Assembly: GCF_000214665.1 (NCBI RefSeq)
Contig: NC_015572.1
Span: forward strand, 1,364,001-1,428,000
Reading direction: 5' to 3'
DNA: 64,000 nucleotides
Origin: Methylomonas methanica MC09
GTDB taxonomy: Bacteria; Pseudomonadota; Gammaproteobacteria; Methylococcales; Methylomonadaceae
Position numbers and translations under genes: made by a program. Positions 28,099 through 37,636 of the stretch are shown here, one piece after another. How positions within the stretch are numbered: the stretch's first letter is position 1; each line of letters begins with the position of its first letter. The notes beneath the pieces are model-generated. The model did no database searches. It saw nothing but the letters and a program-made list of their open reading frames with translations, and was not told where the DNA came from.

Positions 28099-28468
28099 CG
28101 ACAAAGATAAAGTAAAGCTTAAAGTAACTCCTAAACAAGCAATTCCAGTTGGAGCAGCTGATCCAAATATCAAATTTTCAATAGATATTTTAAATTTGAG
28201 TTCTTTTCCTGTTGTAATTAGCGAAGTAGGTGTTTTGTATCAAGGCACTGATGTAAGAGGGGCTTCTATAAATCCTTTGATTTTTGATAATGGTTCATTT
28301 CCCAGGCGGTTGGAGTCGCGAACATCATTTACTGTTTATTTTTACGCTGAGGCTTTGTCAAATGCAAAACATAGAGCCAAATGTGCTTATGCAACAACCG
28401 ATTGTGGAGTTACTAAGAAAGGTAATTCACCAGCATTTAAACAACTTATTAAAGAGTATTGCGTTTAA
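28099..28468 (+). pseudogene. small membrane-anchored protein gene, 3' part (split by IS copy B)
   Basis: After the CGAC duplicate the frame continues from 28103 (KDKVKLKVTPKQAIPVGA) to the stop at 28466-28468, giving 121 residues with an immunoglobulin-like beta pattern (SIDILNLSSFPVVISEVGVL, RRLESRTSFTVYFYAE). Rejoined with the 5' part it is a one-helix anchored protein of 152 residues with an extracytoplasmic or cytoplasmic beta domain. Function unknown. It is AT-rich compared with the surroundings, which suggests acquisition. The stop lies 7 bases before an attC-like palindrome. Confidence 0.75.
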
Positions 28469-28475
28469 CAAATTT

Positions 28476-28558
28476 AACTAACGGGTCAAGCTGACCCAAA
28501 AAAGCATTGCTCCTTTCGTCGCAACACTTTTTTGGGCATCTTACCCTTGTTGTTAGCC
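28476..28558 (+). other. attC-like imperfect palindrome (possible integron cassette end)
   Basis: AACTAAC (28476-28482) and GTTAGCC (28552-28558) bracket an 83-bp imperfect palindrome with paired GGGT-AAG-TG-CCC arms, a CCCAAAAAAG/CTTTTTTGGG stem and a TTGC/GCAA top. The bracket motifs resemble the integron RYYYAAC and GTTRRRY boxes, each with one mismatch. The position right after a stop codon fits a gene cassette. No integron integrase is in the window. It could also be a plain stem-loop terminator. Confidence 0.45.
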
Positions 28559-28597
28559 GAATATAAACCGAGCGTTATGGATGGTTTTAAGCCGTAG

Positions 28598-28623
28598 GTC
28601 CGATTTGCGTAGCTTAATCGGAC
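28598..28623. repeat. REP-like palindrome
   Basis: GTCCGATT and AATCGGAC form an 8-bp perfect stem around TGCGTAGCTT. The shape (GTAGGTCCGATT.. AATCGGAC) resembles REP-type palindromes scattered through many proteobacterial genomes and could be a substrate of RAYT transposases. Confidence 0.55.
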
Positions 28624-28668
28624 GAATGTTTAAAGTTTGGGCGGCATAGGCAACTTTTCGGTTGGGTT

Positions 28669-28990
28669 TTCTCCCGTTATGCCGAGCACCGCAGGGTTTG
28701 AGCGGATTAGCCCGCAGGGGCGATGCAGGGATGCATCGCGTTTTTCGTGGGGGCTGGGAAGCCCCTTCGGAAAACCCCGTTCAAACCCTTCGGTGCGCAG
28801 GATCAACGCGGCATCCGGGTTGCCTTTTCTTCGGATACTTTCTTTTGGCAACGCACAAATTCGCCTGGAGCGAATTTGAACAGCCAACGGCTGGCCCGTT
28901 AGGGCGAAAACCATGGGTGGTTTTCGTAGCGAAAGTATCGCGGTTGTCGGTCCGCGAACCGATTTCAAAGAGGCGTAGCGATAGCGTCAC
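28669..28990 (+). repeat. dispersed structured repeat, copy 2 (about 322 bp)
   Basis: This copy is colinear with copies 1 and 3 from TTCTCCCGTT to CGATAGCGTCAC but has an extra segment of roughly 65 bases inside the apex of the long stem (GATACTTTC ... GAAAGTATC). The insert holds its own nested stems (AAATTCGC/GCGAATTT, GCCAACGGCTGGC). The base pairs at the bottom of the stem changed together (GATAC/GTATC here, GGTAC/GTACC in copies 1 and 3). It ends 31 bases before IS copy C. Confidence 0.82.
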
Positions 28991-29083
28991 AATAACAATA
29001 AAAAGAATAGAAGGCTGCCCCCCCCCCGCGTCAAAATAGTTGTCGCCTCAAATTTATAGAATCCATTAAATTTGAGATAAAAA

Positions 29084-29584
29084 ATGATTACCCCGAAAAA
29101 GCAGTATTCTGACGAGTTCAGAGAGCAAGCCCTGGCAAAAGTCTACAAACGTGGAAAACGAACCATTCAAGACATTGCCGACGAATCTAACCTCAGCATA
29201 CATACCTTAAAAAACTGGATGAAAAGCAGCACACCCACCGATACGTCAAGCCCAAACGTGAGCAAGCGCCCTCAAGATTGGCGCCCCGAAGAGCGTTTAC
29301 TGGCCCTCCATGAAAGCCATGGTATATCCGGCGAGGCATTGAATGCCTGGTGTCGGCAACGTGGACTATTCGCTCATCAACTCGCGCAGTGGAAAAGCGA
29401 TTTTTGTGCCGTCACCCGCTCCCGTTCAGACGGCGATGCCAGTCAAACCCTGCGCGCACTGAAAGTGGAGAATCAACGCCTGGAACGCGAACTCAACCGT
29501 AAGGACAAAGCTCTGGCTGAAGCCGCTGCCTTGCTGATCCTGCAAAAAAAGGTGCGGGCGCTGTTGGCGGGCGAGGTCGAATGA
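29084..29584 (+). CDS. IS3-type transposase OrfA (166 aa), copy C
   Basis: The translation is identical to OrfA of copy A. The HTH (residues 1-50) and C-terminal coiled coil are intact. The gene overlaps orfB by ATGA. Confidence 0.93.
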   Translation: MITPKKQYSDEFREQALAKVYKRGKRTIQDIADESNLSIHTLKNWMKSSTPTDTSSPNVSKRPQDWRPEERLLALHESHGISGEALNAWCRQRGLFAHQLAQWKSDFCAVTRSRSDGDASQTLRALKVENQRLERELNRKDKALAEAAALLILQKKVRALLAGEVE

Positions 29585-30663
29585 CATCCCTTCAGCAGCG
29601 CCAAACCCTGATCGAATCCGTCGCCGAAGCCACCGAGGCCGGTGCCCGCCAAGACCAAGCCTGTGCCGTGCTGGGCCTGAGCCCGCGCACCTTGCAGCGC
29701 TGGCAGGCCGGCGAAACCCCGGGCGAAGACCGGCGACCGAGGCGGCAATATACGCCGGCGCATGCGCTGACCGAGGCCGAGCGCAACCGCATTCTGGCCG
29801 TGGCCAATTCCGCCGAATTTGCGGATTTACCCCCCAGTCAGATTGTCCCGCGCTTGGCGGATCAGGGGATTTATCTGGGCTCCGAATCGACGATCTATCG
29901 CCTACTGAAAGCCGCCCGGCAACTGAAACACCGCCGCAGTGAACGTCCCAGTCAGCCTCGCTTAAAACCCAAAGCATTGAGTGCGACCGCGCCCAATCAA
30001 CTCTACAGCTGGGACATTACCTATCTTGCGGCCGCAGTCAAAGGCCAGTTCTACTACCTCTACTTGTTCCTCGATATTTTCAGTCGCCAGATCGTCGGCT
30101 GGCAGGTATTTGAGGCAGAAAGCAGCCAATACGCCAGCGAGTTGTTACGGGATATTGTTTTACGCGAAGGGCTACAACCTGGGCAAGTTATCCTGCATTC
30201 CGATAACGGCAGCCCCATGAAAGGCGCCACGATGCTGGCCACCCTGCAACAGCTTGGCGTCATGCCCTCGCTCAGCCGACCGGCGGTGAGTAATGACAAT
30301 CCGTATTCGGAATCGCTGTTCAAAACCCTGAAATATCGTCCGCAATACCCGTTAAAACCGTTTGCCGACCTGGTCGCCGCCCGGCAGTGGGTAGCCGACC
30401 TGGTGCAATGGTACAACCACGAACATCGGCATAGCGCCATTGGCTTCGTGACCCCGGCCCAACGCCACGCCGGATTGGACGAGGCACTGTTGAATCAACG
30501 CAAAGCGCTCTATGAAGACGCCCGCCGCCAAAACCCACGGCGCTGGAGCCAAAACACCCGGAACTGGAACAGAATCCATACCGTGCATCTAAATCCGGAT
30601 CATGCCGAAACCCAAAACAACTCGCCCCAGGAGGTCGCTAATCCAGACAAAATAACCGCATAG
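29581..30663 (+). CDS. IS3-type transposase OrfB (360 aa), copy C
   Basis: This is an intact DDE integrase-type transposase with the catalytic Asp in LYSWDITYL, Asp in LHSDNGSPMKG and Glu in NPYSESLFKTLKY. The C-terminus (ARRQNPRRWSQNTRNWNRIH) is rich in basic and aromatic residues. It is 360 residues long against about 280-300 for many IS3 OrfB proteins, because of a long N-terminal HTH region. Confidence 0.95.
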   Translation: MTSLQQRQTLIESVAEATEAGARQDQACAVLGLSPRTLQRWQAGETPGEDRRPRRQYTPAHALTEAERNRILAVANSAEFADLPPSQIVPRLADQGIYLGSESTIYRLLKAARQLKHRRSERPSQPRLKPKALSATAPNQLYSWDITYLAAAVKGQFYYLYLFLDIFSRQIVGWQVFEAESSQYASELLRDIVLREGLQPGQVILHSDNGSPMKGATMLATLQQLGVMPSLSRPAVSNDNPYSESLFKTLKYRPQYPLKPFADLVAARQWVADLVQWYNHEHRHSAIGFVTPAQRHAGLDEALLNQRKALYEDARRQNPRRWSQNTRNWNRIHTVHLNPDHAETQNNSPQEVANPDKITA

Positions 30664-30755
30664 TATTTTTACGTCGAGGCGACAACTAGCTTGAAACTTT
30701 CCGACGTAAATGGCAAATTAAATGGCGGCTTAAGGAGAGGTATTGCGGATCGGTT

Positions 30756-31012
30756 TTCTCCCGTTTTGCCGCGCCGAGCACCGGAGGGTTTGAGCGGATT
30801 AGCCCGATAGGGGCGATGCAAGGATGCATCGCGTTTTTCGTGGGGGCTGGGGAAGCCCCTTCGGAAAACCCCGATCAAACCCGAGGAGCGCAGGAAACAC
30901 GCGGCATCCGGGTGTCGTTTCTTTTGGGTACTTTTCTTTGGACAAACAAAGAAAAGTACCGCGCTCGCCGGTGCGCGAACCGGCATTAAAATCACTGTCG
31001 CGATAGCGACAC
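30756..31012 (+). repeat. dispersed structured repeat, copy 3 (about 257 bp)
   Basis: This copy runs from TTCTCCCGTT to CGATAGCGACAC, in the same orientation as copy 2. The long stem is GGTACTTTTCTTTG/CAAAGAAAAGTACC, whereas copy 1 has GGTACTTTCTTTTG/CAAAAGAAAGTACC. Both strands changed together, so pairing is conserved. It ends just before the pnp terminator. Confidence 0.85.
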
Positions 31013-31022
31013 AAAAACAAAT

Positions 31023-31047
31023 AAAAAAGGGCCTTAACAGGCCCTTT
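31023..31047 (-). terminator. intrinsic terminator of pnp
   Basis: On the minus strand AAAGGGCCT-GTTA-AGGCCCTTT is a 9-bp stem followed by a T-run. It begins about 28 bases after the pnp stop codon. Confidence 0.88.
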
Positions 31048-31075
31048 CCAAAAATATCAAACAGCGAAACCAACC

Positions 31076-33154
31076 TTACTCGCTATCAATATCCTTCATA
31101 CTCAATCTCACCCGTCCTTGACGGTCAATCTCCAGCACCTTAACTCTAACCACATCGCCTTCCGACAACTTGTCGCTGACTTTCTCGACACGTTCCTCAG
31201 AGATTTGCGAAATGTGCACCAAGCCGTCTTTGCCGGGCAGAATGGTGACAAAGGCGCCGAAGTCCATCAAACGTACCACTTTGCCTTCGTAGACTTTGCC
31301 GACTTCGACTTCGGCGGTGATTTCTTCGATCATGCGGCGGGCTTCTTCGCCGGCTGCACGGTCGACGGAGGCGACGTTAACCACGCCGTCGTCGGTCAAA
31401 TCGATGCTGGCGCCGGTTTGTTCGGTGATGGCGCGGATGGTGACGCCGCCTTTACCGATCACTTCGCGAATTTTCGCCGGGTCGATTTTGAAAGTGATGA
31501 TGCGCGGCGCGAAGTCGGACATTTCCTCGCGGGTTGCGCCCAGGGCTTTGTTCATTTCGCCCAGGATGTGCAAACGGCCGTGCTTGGCTTGTTCCAAAGC
31601 CACTTTCATAATCTCGGGTGTGATACCGTCGATTTTGATGTCCATTTGCAGCGCGGTGACGCCGTTTTCGGAACCGGCCACTTTAAAGTCCATGTCGCCC
31701 AAGTGGTCTTCGTCGCCCAGGATGTCGGACAATACCGCGAACTGGTCGCCCTCTTTGATCAAGCCCATCGCAATACCGGCCACGGGGGCTTTAATCGGCA
31801 CGCCGGCATCCATCAGCGCCAAGCTGCTGCCGCAGACGGAAGCCATGGAGCTGGAACCGTTGGATTCGGTGATTTCCGAAACCACGCGGATTACGTAAGG
31901 GAATTCCGCCATGTTAGGCAGTACCGCAGCTACACCGCGTTTCGCCAAACGGCCGTGGCCGATTTCGCGGCGTTTGGGGGAGCCGACAAAGCCGGTTTCG
32001 CCCACGCTGTACGGTGGGAAGTTGTAATGCAGCATGAACGGGTCTTTGTATTCGCCGGACAATGCATCGATGATTTGCGCATCGCGTTCGGTACCCAGGG
32101 TGGCCACCACGATGGCTTGGGTTTCGCCGCGGGTGAACAGGGCGGAGCCGTGGGTTCTGGGCAGGACGCCGGTACGGATGCTGATCGGTCTGACCGTGGT
32201 CAGGTCGCGGCCGTCGATACGTTTGCGGTCGTTTAGAATCGCGCCGCGCACGATGTCGTATTCCAGGTGCTCGATGATATTGCGAATGTCTTTTTCGGCG
32301 TATTGGTCGTCGGCGGTCAGTTTTTCGACCACGGCGCTACGAATGGCGCTGAGCTGGTCTTGTCTGACCAGTTTTTCAGGTACTTGGTAAGCCGCTTTAA
32401 TGGCGGCTTCGGCTTCGGCGGCGACGGCGGCTTTCAGCGCGGCGTCGGATTCGACCGGAGTCCAGGCCATGGCAGGCGTACCGACTTCGGCGGCCAGTTC
32501 GTTGATGGCGTTGATCGCCACTTGCATTTGTTCGTGGCCGAACAGTACCGCACCCAGCATCACGTCCTCCGGCAGCAGATCGGCTTGCGATTCCACCATC
32601 AGTACGGCTTTGGCTGTACCGGCAACCACCAGTTGCAATTGCGATTCTTTCATGGCCGCCAACGACGGGTTCAGCAAATAGTTACCGTCTTTGTAACCGA
32701 CGCAGGCAGCGCCCAATGGGCCATTGAACGGCAGACCGGAAACGGCCAGCGCGGCGGATGCGCCCAGCAGGGCGGGGATTTCGGTGTCCACTTCCGGGTT
32801 AAGAGAAACCACGGTGGCAATGATCTGCACTTCGTTAGTGAAGCCTTCGGGAAACAACGGACGGATAGGCCGGTCTATCAGGCGGGAGATCAGGGTTTCA
32901 TTTTCGCTGGGGCGGCCTTCGCGCTTGAAGAAACCGCCGGGGATTTTGCCGGCGGCAAAGGCTTTTTCCTGGTAGTTGACGGTCAACGGGAAAAAGTCTC
33001 CGCCAGCCGCTTCTTTTTTACCAACGACAGTCACCAATAATGAGGTGCCTTCGACATCAATCATGACCGCGCCATTGGCTTGGCGGGCTATTTCACCGGT
33101 TTCTAACGTGACGAGACGATCGCCGTACTGAAATTGTTTCCTGATAGGATTCAC
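31076..33154 (-). CDS. pnp: polynucleotide phosphorylase
   Basis: PNPase is a 3'-5' phosphorolytic exoribonuclease and part of the RNA degradosome. Two RNase PH-like cores are present ([26 protein letters not shown] in the first; [18 protein letters not shown] and [13 protein letters not shown] in the second, with MDFKVAGS carrying acidic active-site residues). A KH domain ([21 protein letters not shown]) and an S1 domain ([31 protein letters not shown]) end the protein. The length of 692 is normal. It follows rpsO, the usual order. Confidence 0.98.
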   Translation of the reverse strand: MNPIRKQFQYGDRLVTLETGEIARQANGAVMIDVEGTSLLVTVVGKKEAAGGDFFPLTVNYQEKAFAAGKIPGGFFKREGRPSENETLISRLIDRPIRPLFPEGFTNEVQIIATVVSLNPEVDTEIPALLGASAALAVSGLPFNGPLGAACVGYKDGNYLLNPSLAAMKESQLQLVVAGTAKAVLMVESQADLLPEDVMLGAVLFGHEQMQVAINAINELAAEVGTPAMAWTPVESDAALKAAVAAEAEAAIKAAYQVPEKLVRQDQLSAIRSAVVEKLTADDQYAEKDIRNIIEHLEYDIVRGAILNDRKRIDGRDLTTVRPISIRTGVLPRTHGSALFTRGETQAIVVATLGTERDAQIIDALSGEYKDPFMLHYNFPPYSVGETGFVGSPKRREIGHGRLAKRGVAAVLPNMAEFPYVIRVVSEITESNGSSSMASVCGSSLALMDAGVPIKAPVAGIAMGLIKEGDQFAVLSDILGDEDHLGDMDFKVAGSENGVTALQMDIKIDGITPEIMKVALEQAKHGRLHILGEMNKALGATREEMSDFAPRIITFKIDPAKIREVIGKGGVTIRAITEQTGASIDLTDDGVVNVASVDRAAGEEARRMIEEITAEVEVGKVYEGKVVRLMDFGAFVTILPGKDGLVHISQISEERVEKVSDKLSEGDVVRVKVLEIDRQGRVRLSMKDIDSE

Positions 33155-33203
33155 TATAAGGTTCCTTTGGGTTTAAAGGTTGTTTTGAAAATTTGCCATA
33201 AAG

Positions 33204-33233
33204 CGAAAAACGGCACCGAGAAAGTGCCGTTTT
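33204..33233 (-). terminator. terminator or leader hairpin between rpsO and pnp
   Basis: On the minus strand GAAAACGGCAC-TTTCTCG-GTGCCGTTTTTC forms an 11-bp stem running into a T-run, 10 bases after the rpsO stop. In E. coli the same interval holds the rpsO terminator and the pnp leader hairpin cut by RNase III, so it may serve both roles. Confidence 0.8.
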
Positions 33234-33242
33234 CAGAAGTCC

Positions 33243-33512
33243 TTATTTACGCAGACCCAGACGCTCGATTAGTGAGCGGTAGCGCTCTATTTCAGAGTTC
33301 TTTAGATAGTCCAGCAATTTGCGGCGTTGGTTAACCATACGCAATAAACCACGGCGTGAGTGGTTATCTTTTTTGTTGGCGGCAAAGTGGGGCGTCAACT
33401 GGTTGATGTTGGCGGTCAATAAAGCAACCTGAACTTCAGTGGAACCGGTGTCGGAGTCCGACAAACGATATTCTTCGACGACTGCTTTTTTTTGTGCTGC
33501 GGTTAATGCCAT
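33243..33512 (-). CDS. rpsO: 30S ribosomal protein S15
   Basis: S15 (89 aa) is a primary 16S rRNA-binding protein. The family blocks [42 protein letters not shown] and [14 protein letters not shown] are all present. It sits between truB and pnp, the classical order, and is known to be autoregulated at its leader in E. coli. Confidence 0.98.
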   Translation of the reverse strand: MALTAAQKKAVVEEYRLSDSDTGSTEVQVALLTANINQLTPHFAANKKDNHSRRGLLRMVNQRRKLLDYLKNSEIERYRSLIERLGLRK

Positions 33513-33624
33513 TCTTAATCCCTATCGATTAAATATTGTTAAAAATAAAGCCATCGGTGTTGATGGCGGATAATCACCGTTCCCACAATAGGGTGCAGGA
33601 GCGGATGAATTTTTGTCTGAATAA

Positions 33625-34536
33625 TCAAGCAACTTGACGGTTCAGATTAAATAACTTTTTCGGCGCTAGTTTATCATTCAAAAGGATTTCTCCCAAACCT
33701 AAAAAGGTTTGTTCGCTATACATGCGCACGGCGCCCGGCGCATGACCGTCAATCGGAATTTGTCGGCCGTGATTGATGCAGGTGGCTTGCTCGGTCGACA
33801 GGTTGACCGCCGGCAGTTGCCGCAACGGCGCGTCCACGGCAATCAGACATTGCATGCGTTCCGCGTCGCTCATGGCCTCCAGTTGCTCAAGCGTATGGGC
33901 GTTTTCCAGTCTGAACATGCCGGCGGCGGTTCGGCGCAGAGCCGTTACGGTAGCGCAACTGCCCATGGCGTGCCCCAAATCCTCCGCCAACGATCGGATA
34001 TAAGTCCCTTTGGAACATTCCACGTCCAGCGTGATGGTTTCGCTATCGAAGTCGAGTAAATGCAGGGCGTAAATAGTAATCCGGCGCGGCTGACGTTCTA
34101 CTGTCTTGCCTTCGCGGGCCAGTTCATACAGCTTTTTGCCCTGATGCTTCAAGGCTGAATACATCGGCGGCACTTGCTCGATAGAGCCGGTAAAGCGTTG
34201 TAAACTGCTCAATAACTCGGTTTCGGTAAAGGCGGGTATCGGCATTTCCTCGACGATAGTCCCCTCGCTATCGCCGGTATCGGTCATTTGACCCAAACGC
34301 AGCGTTACCTGATAACGTTTATCGTCGTCCAGCATCAACCCGGATACTTTGGTGGCTTCGCCGAAACACAGCGGTAACAGGCCGGTAGCTAGGGGATCCA
34401 GGCTGCCGGTATGGCCGGCCTTGTTGGCGTTCAACAAGCGTCGTACTTCCTGCAAGGCTTTGTTGGAAGAAACGCCCAAGCGTTTGTCGAGCAGCACGAT
34501 GCCGTGTACATCGCGCCCGGACTTGCGTTTGGCCAT
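33625..34536 (-). CDS. truB: tRNA pseudouridine(55) synthase
   Basis: TruB makes pseudouridine 55 in the T-loop of tRNAs. The catalytic Asp is in HTGSLDPLATGLLPLCFGEATK, RYQVTLRLGQMTDTGDSEG follows, and CSKGTYIRSLAEDLG is the third family motif. A C-terminal PUA-like part is present. The start ATG overlaps the rbfA stop by one base (TAATG), indicating coupled translation. Length (303) is typical. Confidence 0.97.
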   Translation of the reverse strand: MAKRKSGRDVHGIVLLDKRLGVSSNKALQEVRRLLNANKAGHTGSLDPLATGLLPLCFGEATKVSGLMLDDDKRYQVTLRLGQMTDTGDSEGTIVEEMPIPAFTETELLSSLQRFTGSIEQVPPMYSALKHQGKKLYELAREGKTVERQPRRITIYALHLLDFDSETITLDVECSKGTYIRSLAEDLGHAMGSCATVTALRRTAAGMFRLENAHTLEQLEAMSDAERMQCLIAVDAPLRQLPAVNLSTEQATCINHGRQIPIDGHAPGAVRMYSEQTFLGLGEILLNDKLAPKKLFNLNRQVA

Positions 34537-34937
34537 TAAACGTCCTGTTGCGGGTTATCGTCCGTCTCGCCGGCGTCCGCGTCTGCACCGTCATTCACTT
34601 CGTGCAGCAGCTGGCTGACGCGCATGCCGGTATCGAAGGAATGATCATAGAGAAAGTGCAGCTCGGAAATATGCCGCAGGCGCATACGCTTGGCCAGTTC
34701 GTGGCGAATGAACGGCGATATTTCGTTCAATGCTTTGACGTTTGCCAGTTTGCCGGCCTCATCGGCATTCAGGACGGTGATGTAAATTTTGGCGACGGCC
34801 AGATCTTTACTTAACACCACCTCGTTGACGGTTACAAAGCCCACGCGCCTGTCATGCACATCGCGTTGCAGGATCAGCGCCAACTCTTTTTGCATCTGCG
34901 AGGCAACCCGCTGGCTGCGGCCGAACTCTTTAGGCAT
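34536..34937 (-). CDS. rbfA: ribosome-binding factor A
   Basis: RbfA is a KH-like cold-shock factor for 16S rRNA 5' end maturation. Recognised by RSQRVASQMQKELALILQRDV, VVLSKDLAVAKIYITVL and ELAKRMRLRHISELHFLYDHSFDTGMRV. The acidic tail (EVNDGADADAGETDDNPQQ) is usual. It starts 3 bases after the infB stop. Confidence 0.96.
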   Translation of the reverse strand: MPKEFGRSQRVASQMQKELALILQRDVHDRRVGFVTVNEVVLSKDLAVAKIYITVLNADEAGKLANVKALNEISPFIRHELAKRMRLRHISELHFLYDHSFDTGMRVSQLLHEVNDGADADAGETDDNPQQDV

Positions 34938-34940
34938 GGA

Positions 34941-37622
34941 TTATATTTCCCGTTTTACTTCAAAGCGCTCGAATACTTCGATTTGATCGCCCGGTTTGAC
35001 ATCGTTGTAGTTTTTGACGCCGATACCGCATTCCATGCCCATTTTGACTTCGCCGACATCGTCTTTGAAGCGGCGCAAGGATTCCAGCTGGCCTTCGAAA
35101 ATCACCACGTTGTCGCGCAATACCCGAATCGGCAGATTGCGTTTGACGAAACCGTCGATGACCATGCAGCCGGCAATCGCGCCGAATTTGGGCGAGCGGA
35201 ACACGTCGCGTACTTCGGCCAGACCGACGATTTTTTCCTGGATATCGGGGGCCAGCATGCCGTTAATGGCGCGTTTGACTTCGTCTATGGCTTCGTAAAT
35301 GATGCTGTAATAATGCAGATCGATGTCTTTTTCTTCGATCAGTTTGCGTGCTACCGCATCGGCGCGGACGTTAAAGCCGATCAAAATTGCACTGGAGGCC
35401 AGCGCCAGATTGGCGTCGCCTTCGTTGATGCCGCCGACGCCGCCGTAAACGCATTTGACTTGCACTTCTTCGGTCGACAAACCGACCAGAGATTCGCGCA
35501 AAGCCTCCAAGCTGCCTTGTACGTCGGTTTTGATGACCACGTTCAAGGTGGCGGTTTCGCCGGCCGTCATTCTGGAGAAGACATCGTCCAGTTTGGAAGC
35601 GTGAGCCGCCGCGTGGCGGTTGGATTTTTTACGGTCTTCGCGGTGAGCCGCCAATTCGCGGGCCACACGTTCGTTTTGCACCACCAGGAACTCGTCGCCG
35701 GCATCCGGTGTGCCGGACAAGCCGAGGATTTCCACCGGGGCGCTGGGGCCGGCCGATTTGATGGCATGGGCATTTTCATCGAACATGGCGCGTATCCGGC
35801 CGTATTCGTGACCGCAGAGTACGAACTCGCCTTTGCTCAGGGTGCCTTTCTGAATCAATATGGTAGCCACGGCGCCGCGGCCTTTATCCAAACGTGATTC
35901 GATACAGATGCCGGAAGCGATGCCTTCGGCGGGCGCGGTCAATTCCAGAACTTCGGCCTGTACGATCAGCGCTTCGATCAATTCGTCAATACCGGTACCG
36001 ACTTTGGCGGATACCCGCAGGAATTGCACGTCGCCGCCCCATTCTTCCGGAACCACATTCAAGGTAGCCAGTTCCTGCATGACCCGGTCCGGATTGGCTT
36101 CCGGTTTGTCGATTTTGTTCAAGGCCACGATGATGGGGACATTGGCGGCGCGGGCGTGTTCGATGGCTTCCTTGGTTTGCGGCATCACGCCGTCGTCGGC
36201 CGCCACCACCACGATGACAATGTCGGTCACTTCGGCACCGCGAGCCCGCATCGCGGTAAACGCGGCATGGCCCGGGGTGTCGAGGAAGGTCACCGAGCCG
36301 TGGTCGGTTTTAACCTGATAAGCGCCGATATGCTGGGTAATACCGCCCGCCTCGCCGGCGGCGACCCGGGTTTTACGGATGTAATCCAGCAGGGAGGTTT
36401 TACCGTGGTCGACGTGGCCCATGATGGTGACGATAGGCGCGCGCGGCAGGGCTTTTTGCTCTTCCGCTTCGCCCATGACTTCGGCCAGCATTTCCTGCTC
36501 GAAATCGTCCTCGCTTTGCATGATGGCTTTATGGCCCATCTCCTCGACCAAGATGACCGCTGTTTCCTGGTCGATGGCTTGGTTGATGGTGGTCATGATG
36601 CCCAGCTTCATCAGATGCTTGATGACTTCGGCGGCCTTGATGTTCATTTTGGCGGCCAAGTCGGAAACGATAATGGTTTCCGGAATTGTCACATCGAAAA
36701 CGGTAGGGGCCACGGGTTTCTCGAATTTGTGTTTGCCGCCTTGCAATTCTATTTCATGTTCCGGTTTTTCGCGGCGGCCGGGTTTGCCTTTTTTGCCTTT
36801 GCCGCGACGGGCAGCGTCGCTGGTGTCGGCCGAGATATCGGTAGCCGGTCCGCGAGCGGGTTTGAATTCCTGTTTTTTCTTATGCAGGGTTTGCTGTTTG
36901 GCTTCGGCGGCTTTTCGGACTTTTTCCGCGTTCCGTTCTACCGCAGCTTCCAGGCGCTGCTTCTTTTCCAGTTCCAGACGGTCGGCTTCGCTCATTTGCG
37001 GTTTGACCGGTGCGGGAGGCGGTTCAACAACAACTGTCGGCACTTCCGCAACCGGTGCGGGGGCGACGGGAGCTTCGATCGGGGCGGCTTCGGCAGCGAC
37101 GGGTTCCGGCGCCGGCGTTTCTTTGGCCGGTACGCTGGCCGCTTCGGGTGCGGGTTTGAGTTTTTCCGCTTCGGTCTTTAATTGGGCTTCGTGTTGACGA
37201 CGTTTTTCTTCTTCGGCCGCTCGCTGGCGTTTTTGTTCTTCCAGTGCCGCGAGCGCTTGTTTGGCCTGTTCCGCTTCTCTTTGCGCATCGCTGACGGTCG
37301 CTTCGCTACGTTTGATGTAGGTTTTTTGTTTACGTACTTCCACGCTGACCGTTTTCGTGCCGGTGCCGGGCGCGGACGACTGCCTGAGTTCGGTTTTGGT
37401 GCTGCGCTTTAAGGTAATGCGTTTCGGGGTGCTGCTTTCTTGGGTGGCATCGGCTTTGCCATGGCGTTTACGTAAGTGCGCCAGCAATTTGACTTTTTCC
37501 TCTTCGCTGATCACATCGTCGGGATCGGTGGCGGTTAAGCCGGCCTCCTTCAGTTGTTCTAAAAATCGCTCCAAAGGAATGCCAACTACCTCTGCTAATG
37601 CCTGTACTGTTTTATCGCTCAT
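34941..37622 (-). CDS. infB: translation initiation factor IF-2
   Basis: IF-2 is the GTPase that places initiator tRNA and joins the subunits. The N-terminal IF2 helix domain is at residues 1-50. Residues 90-290 are the long charged and Ala/Pro/Glu-rich segment. The GTPase has G1 [13 protein letters not shown]3 [15 protein letters not shown] and G4 [11 protein letters not shown]. Beta-barrel domains and the C-terminal fMet-tRNA domain follow ([22 protein letters not shown] at the end). The length of 893 is normal. The gene lies 14 bases downstream of nusA. Confidence 0.98.
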   Translation of the reverse strand: MSDKTVQALAEVVGIPLERFLEQLKEAGLTATDPDDVISEEEKVKLLAHLRKRHGKADATQESSTPKRITLKRSTKTELRQSSAPGTGTKTVSVEVRKQKTYIKRSEATVSDAQREAEQAKQALAALEEQKRQRAAEEEKRRQHEAQLKTEAEKLKPAPEAASVPAKETPAPEPVAAEAAPIEAPVAPAPVAEVPTVVVEPPPAPVKPQMSEADRLELEKKQRLEAAVERNAEKVRKAAEAKQQTLHKKKQEFKPARGPATDISADTSDAARRGKGKKGKPGRREKPEHEIELQGGKHKFEKPVAPTVFDVTIPETIIVSDLAAKMNIKAAEVIKHLMKLGIMTTINQAIDQETAVILVEEMGHKAIMQSEDDFEQEMLAEVMGEAEEQKALPRAPIVTIMGHVDHGKTSLLDYIRKTRVAAGEAGGITQHIGAYQVKTDHGSVTFLDTPGHAAFTAMRARGAEVTDIVIVVVAADDGVMPQTKEAIEHARAANVPIIVALNKIDKPEANPDRVMQELATLNVVPEEWGGDVQFLRVSAKVGTGIDELIEALIVQAEVLELTAPAEGIASGICIESRLDKGRGAVATILIQKGTLSKGEFVLCGHEYGRIRAMFDENAHAIKSAGPSAPVEILGLSGTPDAGDEFLVVQNERVARELAAHREDRKKSNRHAAAHASKLDDVFSRMTAGETATLNVVIKTDVQGSLEALRESLVGLSTEEVQVKCVYGGVGGINEGDANLALASSAILIGFNVRADAVARKLIEEKDIDLHYYSIIYEAIDEVKRAINGMLAPDIQEKIVGLAEVRDVFRSPKFGAIAGCMVIDGFVKRNLPIRVLRDNVVIFEGQLESLRRFKDDVGEVKMGMECGIGVKNYNDVKPGDQIEVFERFEVKREI

Positions 37623-37636
37623 AGAATCCTCCTGCC

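Larger units (their letters stand above)
29022..30703 (+). mobile_element. IS3-type insertion sequence, copy C (1682 bp, complete)
   Basis: The element runs from the C6-GCGTC end to CTTGAAACTTTCCG, the same length as copy B and oriented opposite to it, with the two orfA ends facing each other. A run of ten Cs (29018-29027) covers the left boundary. No target duplication is evident (CCCC on the left, ACGT on the right). The sequence is nearly the same as the visible part of copy A. Confidence 0.9.

Noticed and set aside
28196..28468. Independent 90-residue gene starting at the TTG at 28196
   Set aside because: The frame is open upstream to the IS boundary and joins in frame with the part left of the IS, so it is the 3' end of a split gene.
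31118..32236. Long antisense frame of 372 residues within pnp
   Set aside because: It is a shadow of the GC-rich pnp gene; its translation is rich in His, Gly, Phe and Asp repeats without any family signature.
34854..37181. Antisense frames of 347 and 385 residues across infB
   Set aside because: They are mirror frames of the intact infB, with low-complexity translations and no start signals.
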